Below are positions 45,337-54,405 of a DNA stretch of 64,000 bases, piece by piece. A model generated the notes under the pieces. That model was not told the origin of the DNA, ran no database searches, and was given only the letters and a program-made list of their open reading frames with translations. The DNA comes from Phymatolithon calcareum. Taxonomy: Eukaryota > Rhodophyta > Florideophyceae > Hapalidiales. The stretch is taken from the NCBI GenBank assembly GCA_977006965.1, contig OZ345354.1, forward strand, positions 62,001 to 126,000, read 5' to 3'. A program made the translations under genes and the position numbers. Position 1 is the first letter of the stretch. Every line of letters begins with the position of its first letter.

Positions 45337-45741
45337 CCTAGCTCCGGAAGTTTGCCTTGTTGAACAACTTCCCTGTCCCATGCGTTCCGGAACGAAGCGA
45401 CGATACTTGCGCTTGTTGATATTTTTCAGACAATTGCTCCCATGGCTGGTATTGTTTTTTTTGAGCAAAGTTTATTTAAAAGCCTCACAGAATTCCAAAG
45501 ATATGGGCAAGGATTTCTCAGTTGCTACCTACCTTTGTGTCGCTTACGGAACGCACCGCCAGAGGGCGGGCAGAAAAGCTTAGGATTCCAGATATCCCAT
45601 CTAAATTGCAGAACTCCTGTATTAACACTGCCCCGCCTTTTCGAATATGCCACGAAGAGACTGTTCCGCATTCTTTTTAAAAGTTTTTGCGTGCTTTTAT
45701 TTCGCCCCTCAATTGAGGGGGTTCGGCACGTAGACAATAGG

Positions 45742-45774
45742 ACAATGAGTATGATGACCACTTGTACGTTTATT
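45742..45774. other. Short spacer between piggyBac copy 2 and the chromovirus LTR
   Basis: About 30 bases separate the right end of the piggyBac-family element from the 3' LTR. Confidence 0.5.
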
Positions 45775-46198
45775 TGGGGTTGTTAATCACACAAATTGGC
45801 ACACTGGTTGTGGTCGGGTTGTTCCCTGGAAAAACGCCGAGGGCGCCGCGAAGCGGGGACCTTATAGAAAAAGAATTGGATCAAGAATGACTTGGCAGTA
45901 TGAGAAATGAATCAATAGAAGAATCTGGAAGTCGCTTCGCGGCTTCCTAGCGCGCCGCAGGGGCGCGGTAATGTTTACAGTTTAAGCACCTGTAAGCAGT
46001 GTAAAGCATCTGTAAGCTGTAAGCAGAGGTTCTAGGGTTTGCCCTTGGTGATCCTTCACGGTGTAAGTACGCATCGAAACCTACGGTACTGTAATGACTG
46101 TAATGCTATCTGTAAGGGCTTGCTGTAAATGCAAGCTGTGATGACAATTTGAAGGGGGCTATTTGTATAGGAGTATGATAGTGGAGTTGGACGCCACA
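45775..46198 (-). repeat. Chromovirus 3' LTR
   Basis: It begins TGTGGCGTCCAAC (minus strand, 46198) and ends CAACCCCA (45775), 424 bp. It contains runs of CTGTAAGC-type repeats at about 45976-46130. It is preceded on the minus strand by the polypurine tract. Confidence 0.8.
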
Positions 46199-46207
46199 CC
46201 TCTTCCC

Positions 46208-47170
46208 CTAAGACGAGAATGGTCTCGATTCTTTGTATTCCTTGAGTGCTTGTTGTGAATTTCGGAGGTCTTCGGGACTCTCCCATGTGTTTTCGTGGTC
46301 AGGATATCTTTTCCACTTAACGAAGTATTGCGTTTTTCCTCGGCGCTTTCGGTGCGCGAGGATCTTCTCTACTTCGTATTCTTGGTGGCCGTCAGCGAAA
46401 ATGACGGCCGGTTCTGGGACAGGGCCTCGAGAGAACACGTCTTGCACAAACGGCTTTAGCAGGCTTACGTGAAACGTATCGTGAATGCCGCGTTGTTTCA
46501 TTGGTGCGGAAATGTCCAATTTGAACGCGACATCGTTGATTTTCTTGGTGATAACGAGCGGTCCACAAAACTTGGGGTGCAGTTTACGGGATCCCGTTCC
46601 TTCTTCTAGAGAGCGATTTCTTGTGGAAAGCAATACCTTGTCGTTGACGGAAAAATTGTGCGGAAGACGAGACTTATTTGCGTATTCAGCCATCTTAGCA
46701 TTTTGCTTCTGGATGTTTTCGTACGCGTACTTGGTCGTATCCTGTATTTCCTTAAGGAATGCAGTTACGGAGGGGTTGTTCGAAGAGAGAGTCTGAATCG
46801 GAATGGTTTTTGGATTGATACCGTAATTCAGGTAGAAGGGACTATATAGAGTAGTGCTACGAACGGCGGAGTTGAAAGCCACGTCAGTCGAGCCGGAAAG
46901 GTAGTTGTTCATGTGAGTTGCCCAACATAAAACCGAGTCCTTTCCCTTAAAGGGTTCAGGAGACTTGATTTTCGGTAGTTTGACTTGTGTACCGAGTTGC
47001 ATCTGGGCATTCTGTAAGGCGGTCTTGGTTTGATTCAGGTCGGTCTGGAGCGAGGCGATGTTTTGCTGTGCATTATTGAACTGTGCCATAAGGTTGTGGT
47101 ATGCATTGACAAGTTCTTGTAGTGTTGGAGTGTTCTGCTGGTTCTGTGGGTTTTGGGGGCTGGTATCCAT
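46208..47170 (-). CDS. Gag-integrase tail-chromodomain fusion, uninterrupted
   Basis: The 320-residue protein starts at ATG 47168-47170. Residues about 1-88 are a Gln/Asn-rich, coiled-coil gag N-terminus ending near MNNYLSG. The sequence then jumps without a stop to the end of an integrase (YSPFYLNYG, then DKVLLSTRN and the GPLVITKKIND/FHVSLLKPF region). It ends in a chromodomain of about 40 residues: YEVEKILAHR, QYFVKWKRYP and NTWESPEDL, with the aromatic positions kept. Chromodomains steer chromovirus integration to modified histones. The deletion joined gag and integrase in frame, and the result has stayed open. Confidence 0.85.
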   Translation of the reverse strand: MDTSPQNPQNQQNTPTLQELVNAYHNLMAQFNNAQQNIASLQTDLNQTKTALQNAQMQLGTQVKLPKIKSPEPFKGKDSVLCWATHMNNYLSGSTDVAFNSAVRSTTLYSPFYLNYGINPKTIPIQTLSSNNPSVTAFLKEIQDTTKYAYENIQKQNAKMAEYANKSRLPHNFSVNDKVLLSTRNRSLEEGTGSRKLHPKFCGPLVITKKINDVAFKLDISAPMKQRGIHDTFHVSLLKPFVQDVFSRGPVPEPAVIFADGHQEYEVEKILAHRKRRGKTQYFVKWKRYPDHENTWESPEDLRNSQQALKEYKESRPFSS

Positions 47171-47197
47171 GTTTCCACACAAGCAAAGAAGATTTAT

Positions 47198-47883
47198 TTA
47201 GGAAGAGCGGGAAGCTTCGATGATTCCTTGCACAAAGAGTTTGTGCTTCCGACTATCAACGTGTCTACGATAGTCCTCAGGGCTAGTGAAGGTAAGATCG
47301 CAGCACTTGTCGGGCTTGTAGGTAGTCTTCAATTTGTGCCGATGGGTGAGGCGGTGGTCTTCTTCTTGTTTCTTGCACGAGAAAACCTTGCCGCACGGTA
47401 TGCACTGGAGGGTCTTCTTTGTGTTGCGACGCTTGGGTCCTTGATGACGACGGTGGGTCTTCTGAATCCGGATCGACGTGGAGTCGGCGATGCGGAGGAT
47501 CGGGCGTTGAGGAGCCGGTTGGTGCCTGCGGATGATTCGAGACGCCGAATAAACTCACGGTAACGCTGGTTTGTTTCGGCGAGAAGGCGGTGGACAGGAG
47601 CACGAGGGACCGGGAGTATGCTCAACGCAGGGAGGACAGCGGAGATCCGACGTGGAGGAGACGGAGGCTCAGCGGGGATCGGAGAGGAAGTCTTGGGGGC
47701 TCTTGGGGTGGACGGTTCGTGCGAACCGTCGCACAGTACCGGCGTACGAGGTTCCCAGGTGTTGAACGGCGGCGGTGGAGTCTTGGGGATGTCGGAGAGC
47801 GGGGTCGAAGGGTTGGTGTCAGTGTAGCACGAGGGAGACAGCGTGCGGCTCAAAAGGTAAACTGGGGCCACTGGTGAGCACAA
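47198..47883 (-). pseudogene. Pro-rich frame leading into C2H2 zinc-finger frame, upstream of gag
   Basis: From 47883 a 184-codon frame is rich in Pro, Ser and Arg. A second frame, open from 47554 to a TAA at 47198-47200, encodes a classic finger CIPCGKVF...DHRLTH (C-x2-C-x12-H-x3-H) and a second finger-like unit KCCDLTF...YRRHVDSRKH whose first Cys is uncertain. The two frames probably were one protein before a frameshift near 47560. The stop lies 27 bases before the gag ATG in the same frame. The block is between the primer-binding site and gag, where chromoviruses usually have only a leader. Confidence 0.6.
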
Positions 47884-48018
47884 AAGAAGTGATACTGGTT
47901 AGTACTCTGCAACTCGCAATCCCGCATACCGCTGGAAGGGTCGTGAACGACTGGGAGAAGAGAGGATCAGCAGGAGCGCCAACTTACTCTTTGGTCTGGG
48001 TCCGGTGCTACCAAGTTG

Positions 48019-48147
48019 TGGGGTTGTTAATCGCACAAGTTGGCACACTGGTTGTGGTCGGGTTTTTCCCTGGCAAAACGCCGAGGGCGCCGCGAAGTGG
48101 GGACCTTTATAGAAAAAGAATTAGATCAAGAATGACTTGGCAGTATG
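48019..48147 (-). repeat. Truncated chromovirus 5' LTR
   Basis: It matches the last 129 bases of the 3' LTR (CGCCGAGGGCGCCGCGAAG, then ATCAAGAATGACTTGGCAGTATGAG) and then stops abruptly. Confidence 0.8.
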
Positions 48148-49325
48148 AGCGCTGCCTTACGGCTAACTTTGACTCACGTATTGCACGCCTCGGTTATAGT
48201 AAAAGCTCAATTTTGAGTGAAAATCTTTTTATATAGCTTTTAGTCACTGAAATTTTTCTTCAGTCACGAAATATCTTGCGAAACATGTTTTCAGATACCT
48301 CTGCATGGCGTCTCCCGCGGAAATCTATTCGGATATATTGAAATCGTTTATTGTCAAGAAATATTCAAGATAGTACAACAATAAAACAAAAATCACCAAT
48401 CGGGATTGCAACTTCTTCACGAGCTCAGCTGTTCGGACGTCTCTAGACTGCCGGATGATGCCAAGCGAAATTTCTTCTCACCACGCGAAGGCTGATATCA
48501 GCGCTGTACGCGGTAATCGAATAACACGTAAAAAGACAACAGTGCCTTTCTTTTGCGTCAATTGCATGCCAAAATCGTGCGCACTCGCTTGCGTCGGTGT
48601 GGCCTCCGTCACGCCGCCCACAACTCCGATTCCCTTCGCATATTCCGTGGCAAATTTGGTCCTTCGAGGTACGATTGAAACGATCCTGTTTTTGCGACAC
48701 GATGGCCATGTGAGGTCACAAGCTCTGCACATTGGTCGACTTCATGTTGCTGTCGATCAGGTTTACACCAGCCTTTCAACCAAACAATGATGGACGTACA
48801 GCACCTTCTTTCCCCTACAAGTTCAAGAGTTCCTCCAGTGTTCTCAAACAGAGAGAGTCTGCGATACACGGCCCCATCACGGCAAATCGGGTATTCGAGC
48901 TTGATCAACCACCTCCACTGCACCATCAACATACGTAGCCGAATTAGCACCTCACTGATGATAGCAACTGTAAGAACAGATTAGAGCTGATATGAAACGC
49001 TGACCTCTTAACCATGATAGAGCAACAAAAGTCATGGCCATCACAGGTCATGGCGGGAGGCGAACACATCACGGGTCAATCGAAGTTTTGCGTACCGACG
49101 GCAAGGAAAAAGAGGAGGGGATAGACTTTTCTCGAAGACGGATTAGTCTTCATGAAGCATTGAAGTTGGCATGGGTATTAAATTTCAAATCCTGAACGAG
49201 TGTCCAGAGAGCTGCACGCTCAAAAATTGGCGAAAATCCAAAGTATTTCCGATTCAATTTTCAGCGAAGAAGATTTAGATTGGCTGATTAGACCTATTTA
49301 AATACGTGTACACGTTCATTACAGC

Positions 49326-49523
49326 TCTTAGCGGTACAGATTAAGCACTAACAGCTTATTTTCCCGGAATATTTCTCGCCTTAACTACTTCACTTTCACA
49401 GAATATTCTTTATATTGTCCCTCTCTTCGTCATTTCGAACGTCTTTATATTTATTTTGAATCTCGAGGATATGCTTTCGTCACCCGTACCAAAATTTGTA
49501 GCGCAATTTGGTGGACATTGTGG
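49326..49523 (+). repeat. Unknown repeat, copy B
   Basis: It is the partner of 36937-37134 in the same orientation. Here the coding-like end continues as an open frame. Confidence 0.7.
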
Positions 49524-49791
49524 TCTTCCAGGAACAGCATTCACTGTAATGTTTTTCATGAATGACCACATTCCTATTGCATTTTCCGCCAATAGAGCCG
49601 TGTATTCACCGGAATTTGTGCCTACAGATCGCATATTCTCCGATGTAAATCAACAAGAGTACTTTTTTGGCGCAAACCTGTTGCATGCGCTTCCTGATCT
49701 GGCCGCAATGCTCTCAAGATCCGTTTTTGAAAAGACTTGTTTCTGTCACGTACGTCTCCTGTGTAGTTTCTGCAAGATGGAATTGATTTAA
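49456..49791 (+). CDS. Unrecognised 111-residue protein, part of a repeated family
   Basis: The frame starts at an ATG inside repeat copy B and runs past it. It contains PVPKFVAQFGGHC and a second Cys pair near its end (CFCHVRLLCSFC). The corresponding start in copy A (PIPKFVTHFGGYC) stops soon after. I do not recognise the family. The paired conservation suggests coding origin, but it could be an eroded gene or element. Confidence 0.3.
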   Translation: MNLEDMLSSPVPKFVAQFGGHCGLPGTAFTVMFFMNDHIPIAFSANRAVYSPEFVPTDRIFSDVNQQEYFFGANLLHALPDLAAMLSRSVFEKTCFCHVRLLCSFCKMELI

Positions 49792-50427
49792 GAGACGGCT
49801 ACAGTGCAAGTACCCAACTTTCGGCCTTTTATCACAGAGAGATGTGCCTTGGAGAGCACTGACTGCAGAAACTGTGCGGTACGGCCAGATCAGACTGTAA
49901 ATTGTACGGACAGTCTGTGTACTTGGTTGTTCAGTGCTTTCCCTTAGGCCACGACAGCTTTTTGAGGAAGAATAGTACGATTATAGTGATGGGTCATGCA
50001 GGAATATCTAAGAGGCGCGCGCACAATCTAGAACTGTGTGTTGCAAGCATCTAATTCGGTATGCCTCTCTAACGCACACTAACGTCAAAACATATATATC
50101 TATTCAGACCTTTTATGTGCGTGACAGTGTCATCCACGAGACAAATAGCTACGTGTTAGTAAACTGTGTTTCAGAGCAAGTGAAGATTTTTTTTAGCATG
50201 AAACGAATAAATTCATGAGAAACATTCATTTAATTCGAAAGGGATTGTTCGTGAGGAGAATTGGCCAAGCCTAGAAGAGAATCCGAGAGCTCTAGAGTAT
50301 TGAAATCAACAACGGGGGTTTGAACATAGTAGAGGAATCCGGCTCTATATGACCTCTTTCTGTCAGTGGAGTAATACTCACTCCATTAGAGCCCAAGTCC
50401 CTCGGCCCTGGTTAAACGAATCGGAGA

Positions 50428-51470
50428 CCTAGCACTGCCTATCTGACAGGATTCCTCCTCACTATTCCTTCAATTGAAGGAATGAGAAATATTTAATTTT
50501 TCATCTGAAAGCTACTAACTATCAGGCTCGTCAAATGCATCACGCTCATAGATTTCTTGAACATGCTTAGTGAAACAGTTCCTGCAAGTAGAAGCGCCAC
50601 AATATAGTTTAGCACTTTCAAGAATATTACATGAGCACAAGTGAATTTCCCATCTCTACTGTTGGTTTGAACATAAAAAGTAGTCATCATGACATCCTTA
50701 GCCCTTCTTTTCCTTTTTAAGAGCTACGTTGATTCTAACACCGCTTCCGATTTCACATGTACGCTCTATAGCAACTAAACGTCGACTTCGCAAATGACTT
50801 ATAGATGAATTGCTCGGACGGCAATTGGCAATGTATTTGCTTCGCCATGTGCCGCTGACCTTCTGTTTGATTACCCTCTGCACTATAGCCACACGTACTG
50901 AATATACAGCATTATCGAACTTCTTCCACTGGCTAAGTGCTCTATCTTTCAACCGTTCTCTGGCTAGTAACCTCCGTTCCCATACCAACAGGATACAGAG
51001 TGAGCGACGCAAAAGATGTCCGGCGAAGGCAATGTGCGCTCTCCTTGGTTAGTTGAAGCATCGAAAAAAAATTTGACCGAGCGACCAGCGGCTCTGCGAG
51101 GACTACATGTTTCACTTAATTGTGCACTGAAAGAAAGTCTCTGGAGGTAGTTGGCGAGCGGCATCCCAGTCTTTGAAGAAGAGGGAGCTGGGATATAGTT
51201 CTTAGGCCTTGCTATCCTCAAAAAATTGTTCTCGGAGCTGAGCTCAACTCTTGCAATGAGGACGAGTATTCCGAAAAACGCAACCTGTCACTGTCTAATT
51301 ATTCTCAGCTTAGGGGACTCCCAAGCAGCAAAATTTTCGCAGATGAACGTGGGAAAACATCTTCATGACCCAATCGAACTTCTTATAAAGACCAATACGA
51401 TCCGACCAGTTTCGGATAAGAAATCTCCGGCTAGAGTGCGAAGTTTCCAGAAATGAGAGGTAAGTGCAAC
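50428..51470 (-). mobile_element. piggyBac-like element, copy 3, degenerate
   Basis: The left end near 50428 (CCTAGCACTGCC...CTGACAGG) and the palindrome TTCCTTCAATTGAAGGAA at 50465-50482 correspond to the right end of copy 1. Minus-strand fragments of the transposase follow in order up to about 51470. The far end with its inverted repeat is not recognisable. Confidence 0.65.
50500..51470 (-). pseudogene. piggyBac transposase, copy 3, degenerate
   Basis: Read from right to left: MKMFSHVHLRKF, VAFFGILVLIARVELS, then NYIPAPSSSKTGMPLANYLQ and LQRLSFSAQLSE, all typical of the piggyBac DDE domain entry. CVAHSVSCWYGNGGY is the catalytic block in which the usual VDES reads VAHS, so the first catalytic Asp is gone. 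The C-terminal CRNCFTKHVQEIYERDAFDEP with a stop matches copies 1 and 2. Several frames are used. Confidence 0.7.
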
Positions 51471-51694
51471 TCCAATCCATCATAGATCTTGTCTCTCGTA
51501 TTGTTCGAGGTTGCGTCGAAGGCTTTAGTGATTTAAAGTAGATAAGTTGAGTTGAGTATGCTGGGTTTCTTGGTTTATTTGTCCGAATACGAAACAAGTC
51601 AGGACATAGTATATGCCCCTTGACGACGGAGACCCACTAAATATCTGTCATATTCTTTTCATATTGAATGTGATGAGATCAAGCACTTCCAACA
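51471..51694 (-). repeat. Presumed 3' LTR of the second copia element
   Basis: On the minus strand TGTTGGAAGTGC (51694 leftwards) follows a polypurine tract AAGGGGGCG, the standard copia arrangement of purine tract then TGTTG LTR start. The inner end is clear; the outer end is not, and no matching 5' LTR was found near 56 kb. Confidence 0.55.
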
Positions 51695-52128
51695 CGCCCC
51701 CTTGATCGAGGGACCATAAGACTCTACCCTCACCAATTTCATAGCCTTGGCAAACTTTGTTAACTTGATCCGATCAAACGGTTTGGTCAGTGTATCTGCA
51801 GTCATAGTGTCCTTCGCATAGTGTTTGAGCTCTAGGAAACCACCTATCTAACGTAGAGGTGTTGGATGTCGATAGGGGGAATTTTATGTTTTTATTTTAC
51901 AAGCCCTCAACGCCGAATTTACCGAAAACAGAGAAGCTTGGTTCTCTGTGTAAAAATTATATTCCCAACTCGCAATTGCTTCACTCATCTCAATCTTCTC
52001 CAACGCTAGTATCTATCAATTGCTACGTTCTTCTTCTCCGTGGTAAAAACAAAGCCAGAGTAGGACAAAAACCTCGAAAGGGGGCCGTCTCTTGCCCTAT
52101 TGACAACACATCGAGGAGGTAGTTCTTA

Positions 52129-52375
52129 AACGGAAGCCCGCTCCGGGGAAACCTTTGTGTGCAGGTCTCTTAATCGGGAGCCGACGTGGGGGCTACAACT
52201 TTGGGGGCGCTCTTCAACGGAAGCACGCTCGGGGAAAGAACTTCGCCTGGGGGGCTCTTAATCAGGAGCTCACTCGTGGGCAACTTCGGGGGCGCTTTTC
52301 AACGAAAGCCCGCTCGGGAGGGTAATCAGAAGTCCATCTTTGGGGAGCAAAATCGCCGGGCACAGTTTTAAAAAC
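52129..52375 (+). repeat. Tandem repeat, about 86-bp period, nearly three units
   Basis: Units start at 52129, 52216 and 52301 with AACGRAAGCMCGCTCSGGG, and the full units end with GGGGGCGCTYTTC. Between these lie CTCTTAATCRGGAGC blocks. The array is GC-rich and lies in the C-terminal part of the second copia element, between RNase H fragments, so it is an insertion or local amplification. Confidence 0.75.
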
Positions 52376-52507
52376 CGGCGGGCGGCTCTTCGCAGTACGG
52401 CCTGGATGTCAATAAGTTAGTTACTCTATGTGGTTGCTACGCTGCGTCGAGAAGCGATGGAACTTTAACTGCCCCAAAAGATAAGTATTCGAGGAGGCTT
52501 CTCGAGA

Positions 52508-53100
52508 TCATGAATGTTGGATAAGGGCCTTGAGAGCCACACGAACGTTTTGCTGCAGAACACGAAGCGATGTACTCGGCTTGAAAAGAGGAGGATGAGA
52601 TATTGGTTTTTTACTTGGATCTCCAATTGATTGCTCTCCCTGCAAGAAAGAAAACATACTTACTTGTGGACTTTCGAGTCTCCAAGCATCCAGTCCAATC
52701 TGAGACATTATATCGGATCGGAGGCAGACTGGTGTCCTTCCCGAACAGAATTCGACGGTCTCAAGTACCACTGAAATACCTTAAAACACGTTTCATGGAG
52801 GACCAATGACTCTTGAGGGGACATTCACAAAAGTATGGAAGCTTTCCAGCTGCATCAGAGATGTCTGGACGAGTGCCAACTATGAGGTATATCAGACTTC
52901 CGATAGCTGGGCGGTATGGAAATTCAGCAAAGTTTGACTCGTCCGTGTCAATTTCGTCAACAGCCAAGCTTTTCTTGCTAGTCTCCTTTTGGAGTAAGCG
53001 CTGAATTTGTATTTTCCATGCCAAATCTCTTAAGGATTGTTTCCGTGTAAGCCATCCGCAAAAGGTGCAGAGCTAGTGGCTCGCAATCCTGGCGGATTTA
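52508..53100 (-). pseudogene. Copia RT-RNase H connection and RNase H
   Basis: The frame 53024-52761 contains YRPAIGSLIYLIVGTRPDIS and SSMKRVLRYFSGT, the conserved copia connection. 52771-52508 holds the next part in another frame, with decayed versions of the TSGY/FFLQG and SWxSKKQ motifs. RNase H degrades the RNA template; this copy is dead. Confidence 0.75.
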
Positions 53101-53551
53101 TAGTCCAAGGCACACTATTGCGTCACCCAAGTCTTTCATCTTCATCTCATAGCGTATGTCGAGCTCCCCTTGGATCCAAGCGACTGCTGAAGTTTCATTT
53201 CCTTCTATAATCAATTCGTCCACGTACAGATCCTCTATCATAATTCTCTTAGAATTGTGCTGCACATAGAAACAAAGGTCATTCGGACTGCTTGTGAATC
53301 CACGTTCGGTAATCACGAAAGCATCAATCTTCGCACGACAATGTCGAGGTGCCTGCTTAAGTCCGATGTAGGTCAGGGTCATTGACAGAAAAAGTTGGAA
53401 GAAGGATACTAATCGAGGTGAACTTAACAACTGGGACATACGTTTCACTGTAGTCGACCTCATGCACCCGTCGGAGCCCTTTGCTCACGATGCGAGCTTT
53501 GGGACCCGTTTGATTACGTTTGAAGACGTACTGGCAAGGAAGAACGTTCAT
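53098..53551 (-). pseudogene. Copia reverse transcriptase
   Basis: LPCQYVFKRNQTGPKARIVSKG and VDYSETYVPVVKFTSIS (53551-53357) are the classic copia RT start. The second frame (53463-53098) carries RGFTSSPNDLCFYV and the catalytic box as LYVDELII, where YVDD has become YVDE. The intervening helices are deleted or scrambled. The box mutation and frameshift exclude activity. Confidence 0.8.
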
Positions 53552-53722
53552 ACCGCGCTTTCGTTGAACGAGCGTTCAGGTTTTGTTATAGGTAAGTGAT
53601 GAATGCTCATTTTCGATCGCAGGAGACCAAAAGTCGATGTTTTCCGTAGAATTAGCAACTTGAAATGTCTGAGAGACCTCTTCAGGAGACAAGGCGCTCT
53701 CAGATGCAAAGTTTTCAGACTC

Positions 53723-54211
53723 TTATGCAATAATAGCTGGGTACAGAGGAGGGTTCCAGGGCTCAAGTCTCATCGATACTCGAGATGAGCAACGCAAAAC
53801 GGGCTTCGCAATTATATTAATATTTTCGCTATCGTGATTAGACATACTCTTCTTGGCGTCCATTTCAATGTCCTTTGGTTTCGTAATATATTCAAGTTCT
53901 TCTAGTTTAGAAATGTTCTTCTCGAAATTTGATTCGTCAAACGTGACACCCCTTGAACCGACCACCTTCCGAGAGCTTGGATCCCAAATCTTATAACCGT
54001 TCGATGCAAAAAGGTATCCCGCCATGATCGCTTCACGAGTACTATTGTCGACATTCTTGACTTTCTTTTTCGGAATCACATACCAATACTTGGCGCCGAA
54101 CACGCCAACGTATGCCAATTCGGTAGAAGCATCCATCCATATTTGTTGGGGGTCGTGTTCGGGGGAATCCCTCTTGACGTTAGTCAATTGCAGACACAGT
54201 GTGTTAGCCAA
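53723..54211 (-). pseudogene. Copia integrase C-terminal region
   Basis: The 162-residue open stretch contains VFGAKYWYVIPKKK, REAIMAGYLFASNGYKIWDP and RGVTFDESNFEK, the conserved region after the copia integrase core (normally VFGC.A...P...R.KLD...G.F.GY....GY.....). It is followed by a Ser/Asp-rich linker towards RT. Confidence 0.8.
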
Positions 54212-54405
54212 GGCTTCAGCCTAATATTTATTCTCGATACCGTTGATAGGAATCATCGAGCGCAGCAGGTCGAAAAGCCTGCAGTTCATGCGCTCAGAAC
54301 TTCATTCAGACAGGTGCGCCTTATAGTGGATAGATACTCGCATCCGTTTTCGGTCGGAATCGCCTTCATCTGTGCTGCTGGTGAGAACTTCTGCAAGTTC
54401 AGATG

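Larger units (their letters stand above)
43940..45690 (+). pseudogene. Possible DNA aminomethyltransferase remnant, split by a LINE
   Basis: The 82-residue frame 43940-44188 has DAILTNPPIR, like the (D/N)PP(Y/W) catalytic motif of N6-adenine/N4-cytosine methyltransferases, followed by GGCLFAFMTWTDTGKWYLAL, where those enzymes have the next beta strand and helix. Right of the LINE at 44314-45336, frames around 45390-45580 contain FRNEATILALVDIF and RLRNAPPEGG, which could be the C-terminal helix before the SAM-binding motif, but no intact FxGxG is seen. Similarity is by eye and weak. Stops and frameshifts show it is not functional. Confidence 0.35.
39997..45741 (-). mobile_element. piggyBac-family element, copy 2, with foreign interior
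   Basis: The left end CTAGTGGCTATGTCATGGGAA with CCCTCAATGGAGGG (39997-40040) matches the inverse of copy 1's right end. The right end (about 45640-45741), with CCCTCAATTGAGGGG, CACGTAGACAATAGG and an inner tract resembling CGGAAC...ATTCG, matches the inverse of copy 1's left end. The piggyBac C-terminus is on the minus strand next to the left end. The interior instead holds a BED/hAT-like fragment, unknown frames, a methyltransferase-like remnant and a LINE. Whether the interior is cargo or a pile of later insertions is not resolved. Confidence 0.6.
45775..48147 (-). mobile_element. Ty3 chromovirus, internally deleted, 5' LTR truncated
   Basis: The 3' LTR (45775-46198) and the first 129 bases of the matching 5' LTR end (48019-48147) flank an interior of only 1.8 kb on the minus strand: a putative primer-binding site (TGGTAGCACCGG, just left of 48019), a Pro-rich/zinc-finger frame, and a gag-chromodomain fusion frame, then a purine-rich tract AGGGGAAGAGG before the 3' LTR. 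Protease, reverse transcriptase, RNase H and most of integrase are deleted, so it could move only with help from a full-length relative. A solo LTR of the family lies at 57266. Confidence 0.85.
48148..50427. other. No firm gene; second copy of an unknown repeat
   Basis: Frames at 48455-48790 (plus) and 48609-48950 (minus) have no domain I recognise. The repeat at 49326-49523 and the frame beside it are listed separately. The remainder is AT-rich. Confidence 0.4.

Noticed and set aside
48443-48950. IS1595/ISXO2-like transposase from scattered Cys pairs
   Set aside because: The cysteine spacing and surrounding residues do not hold up in any single frame.
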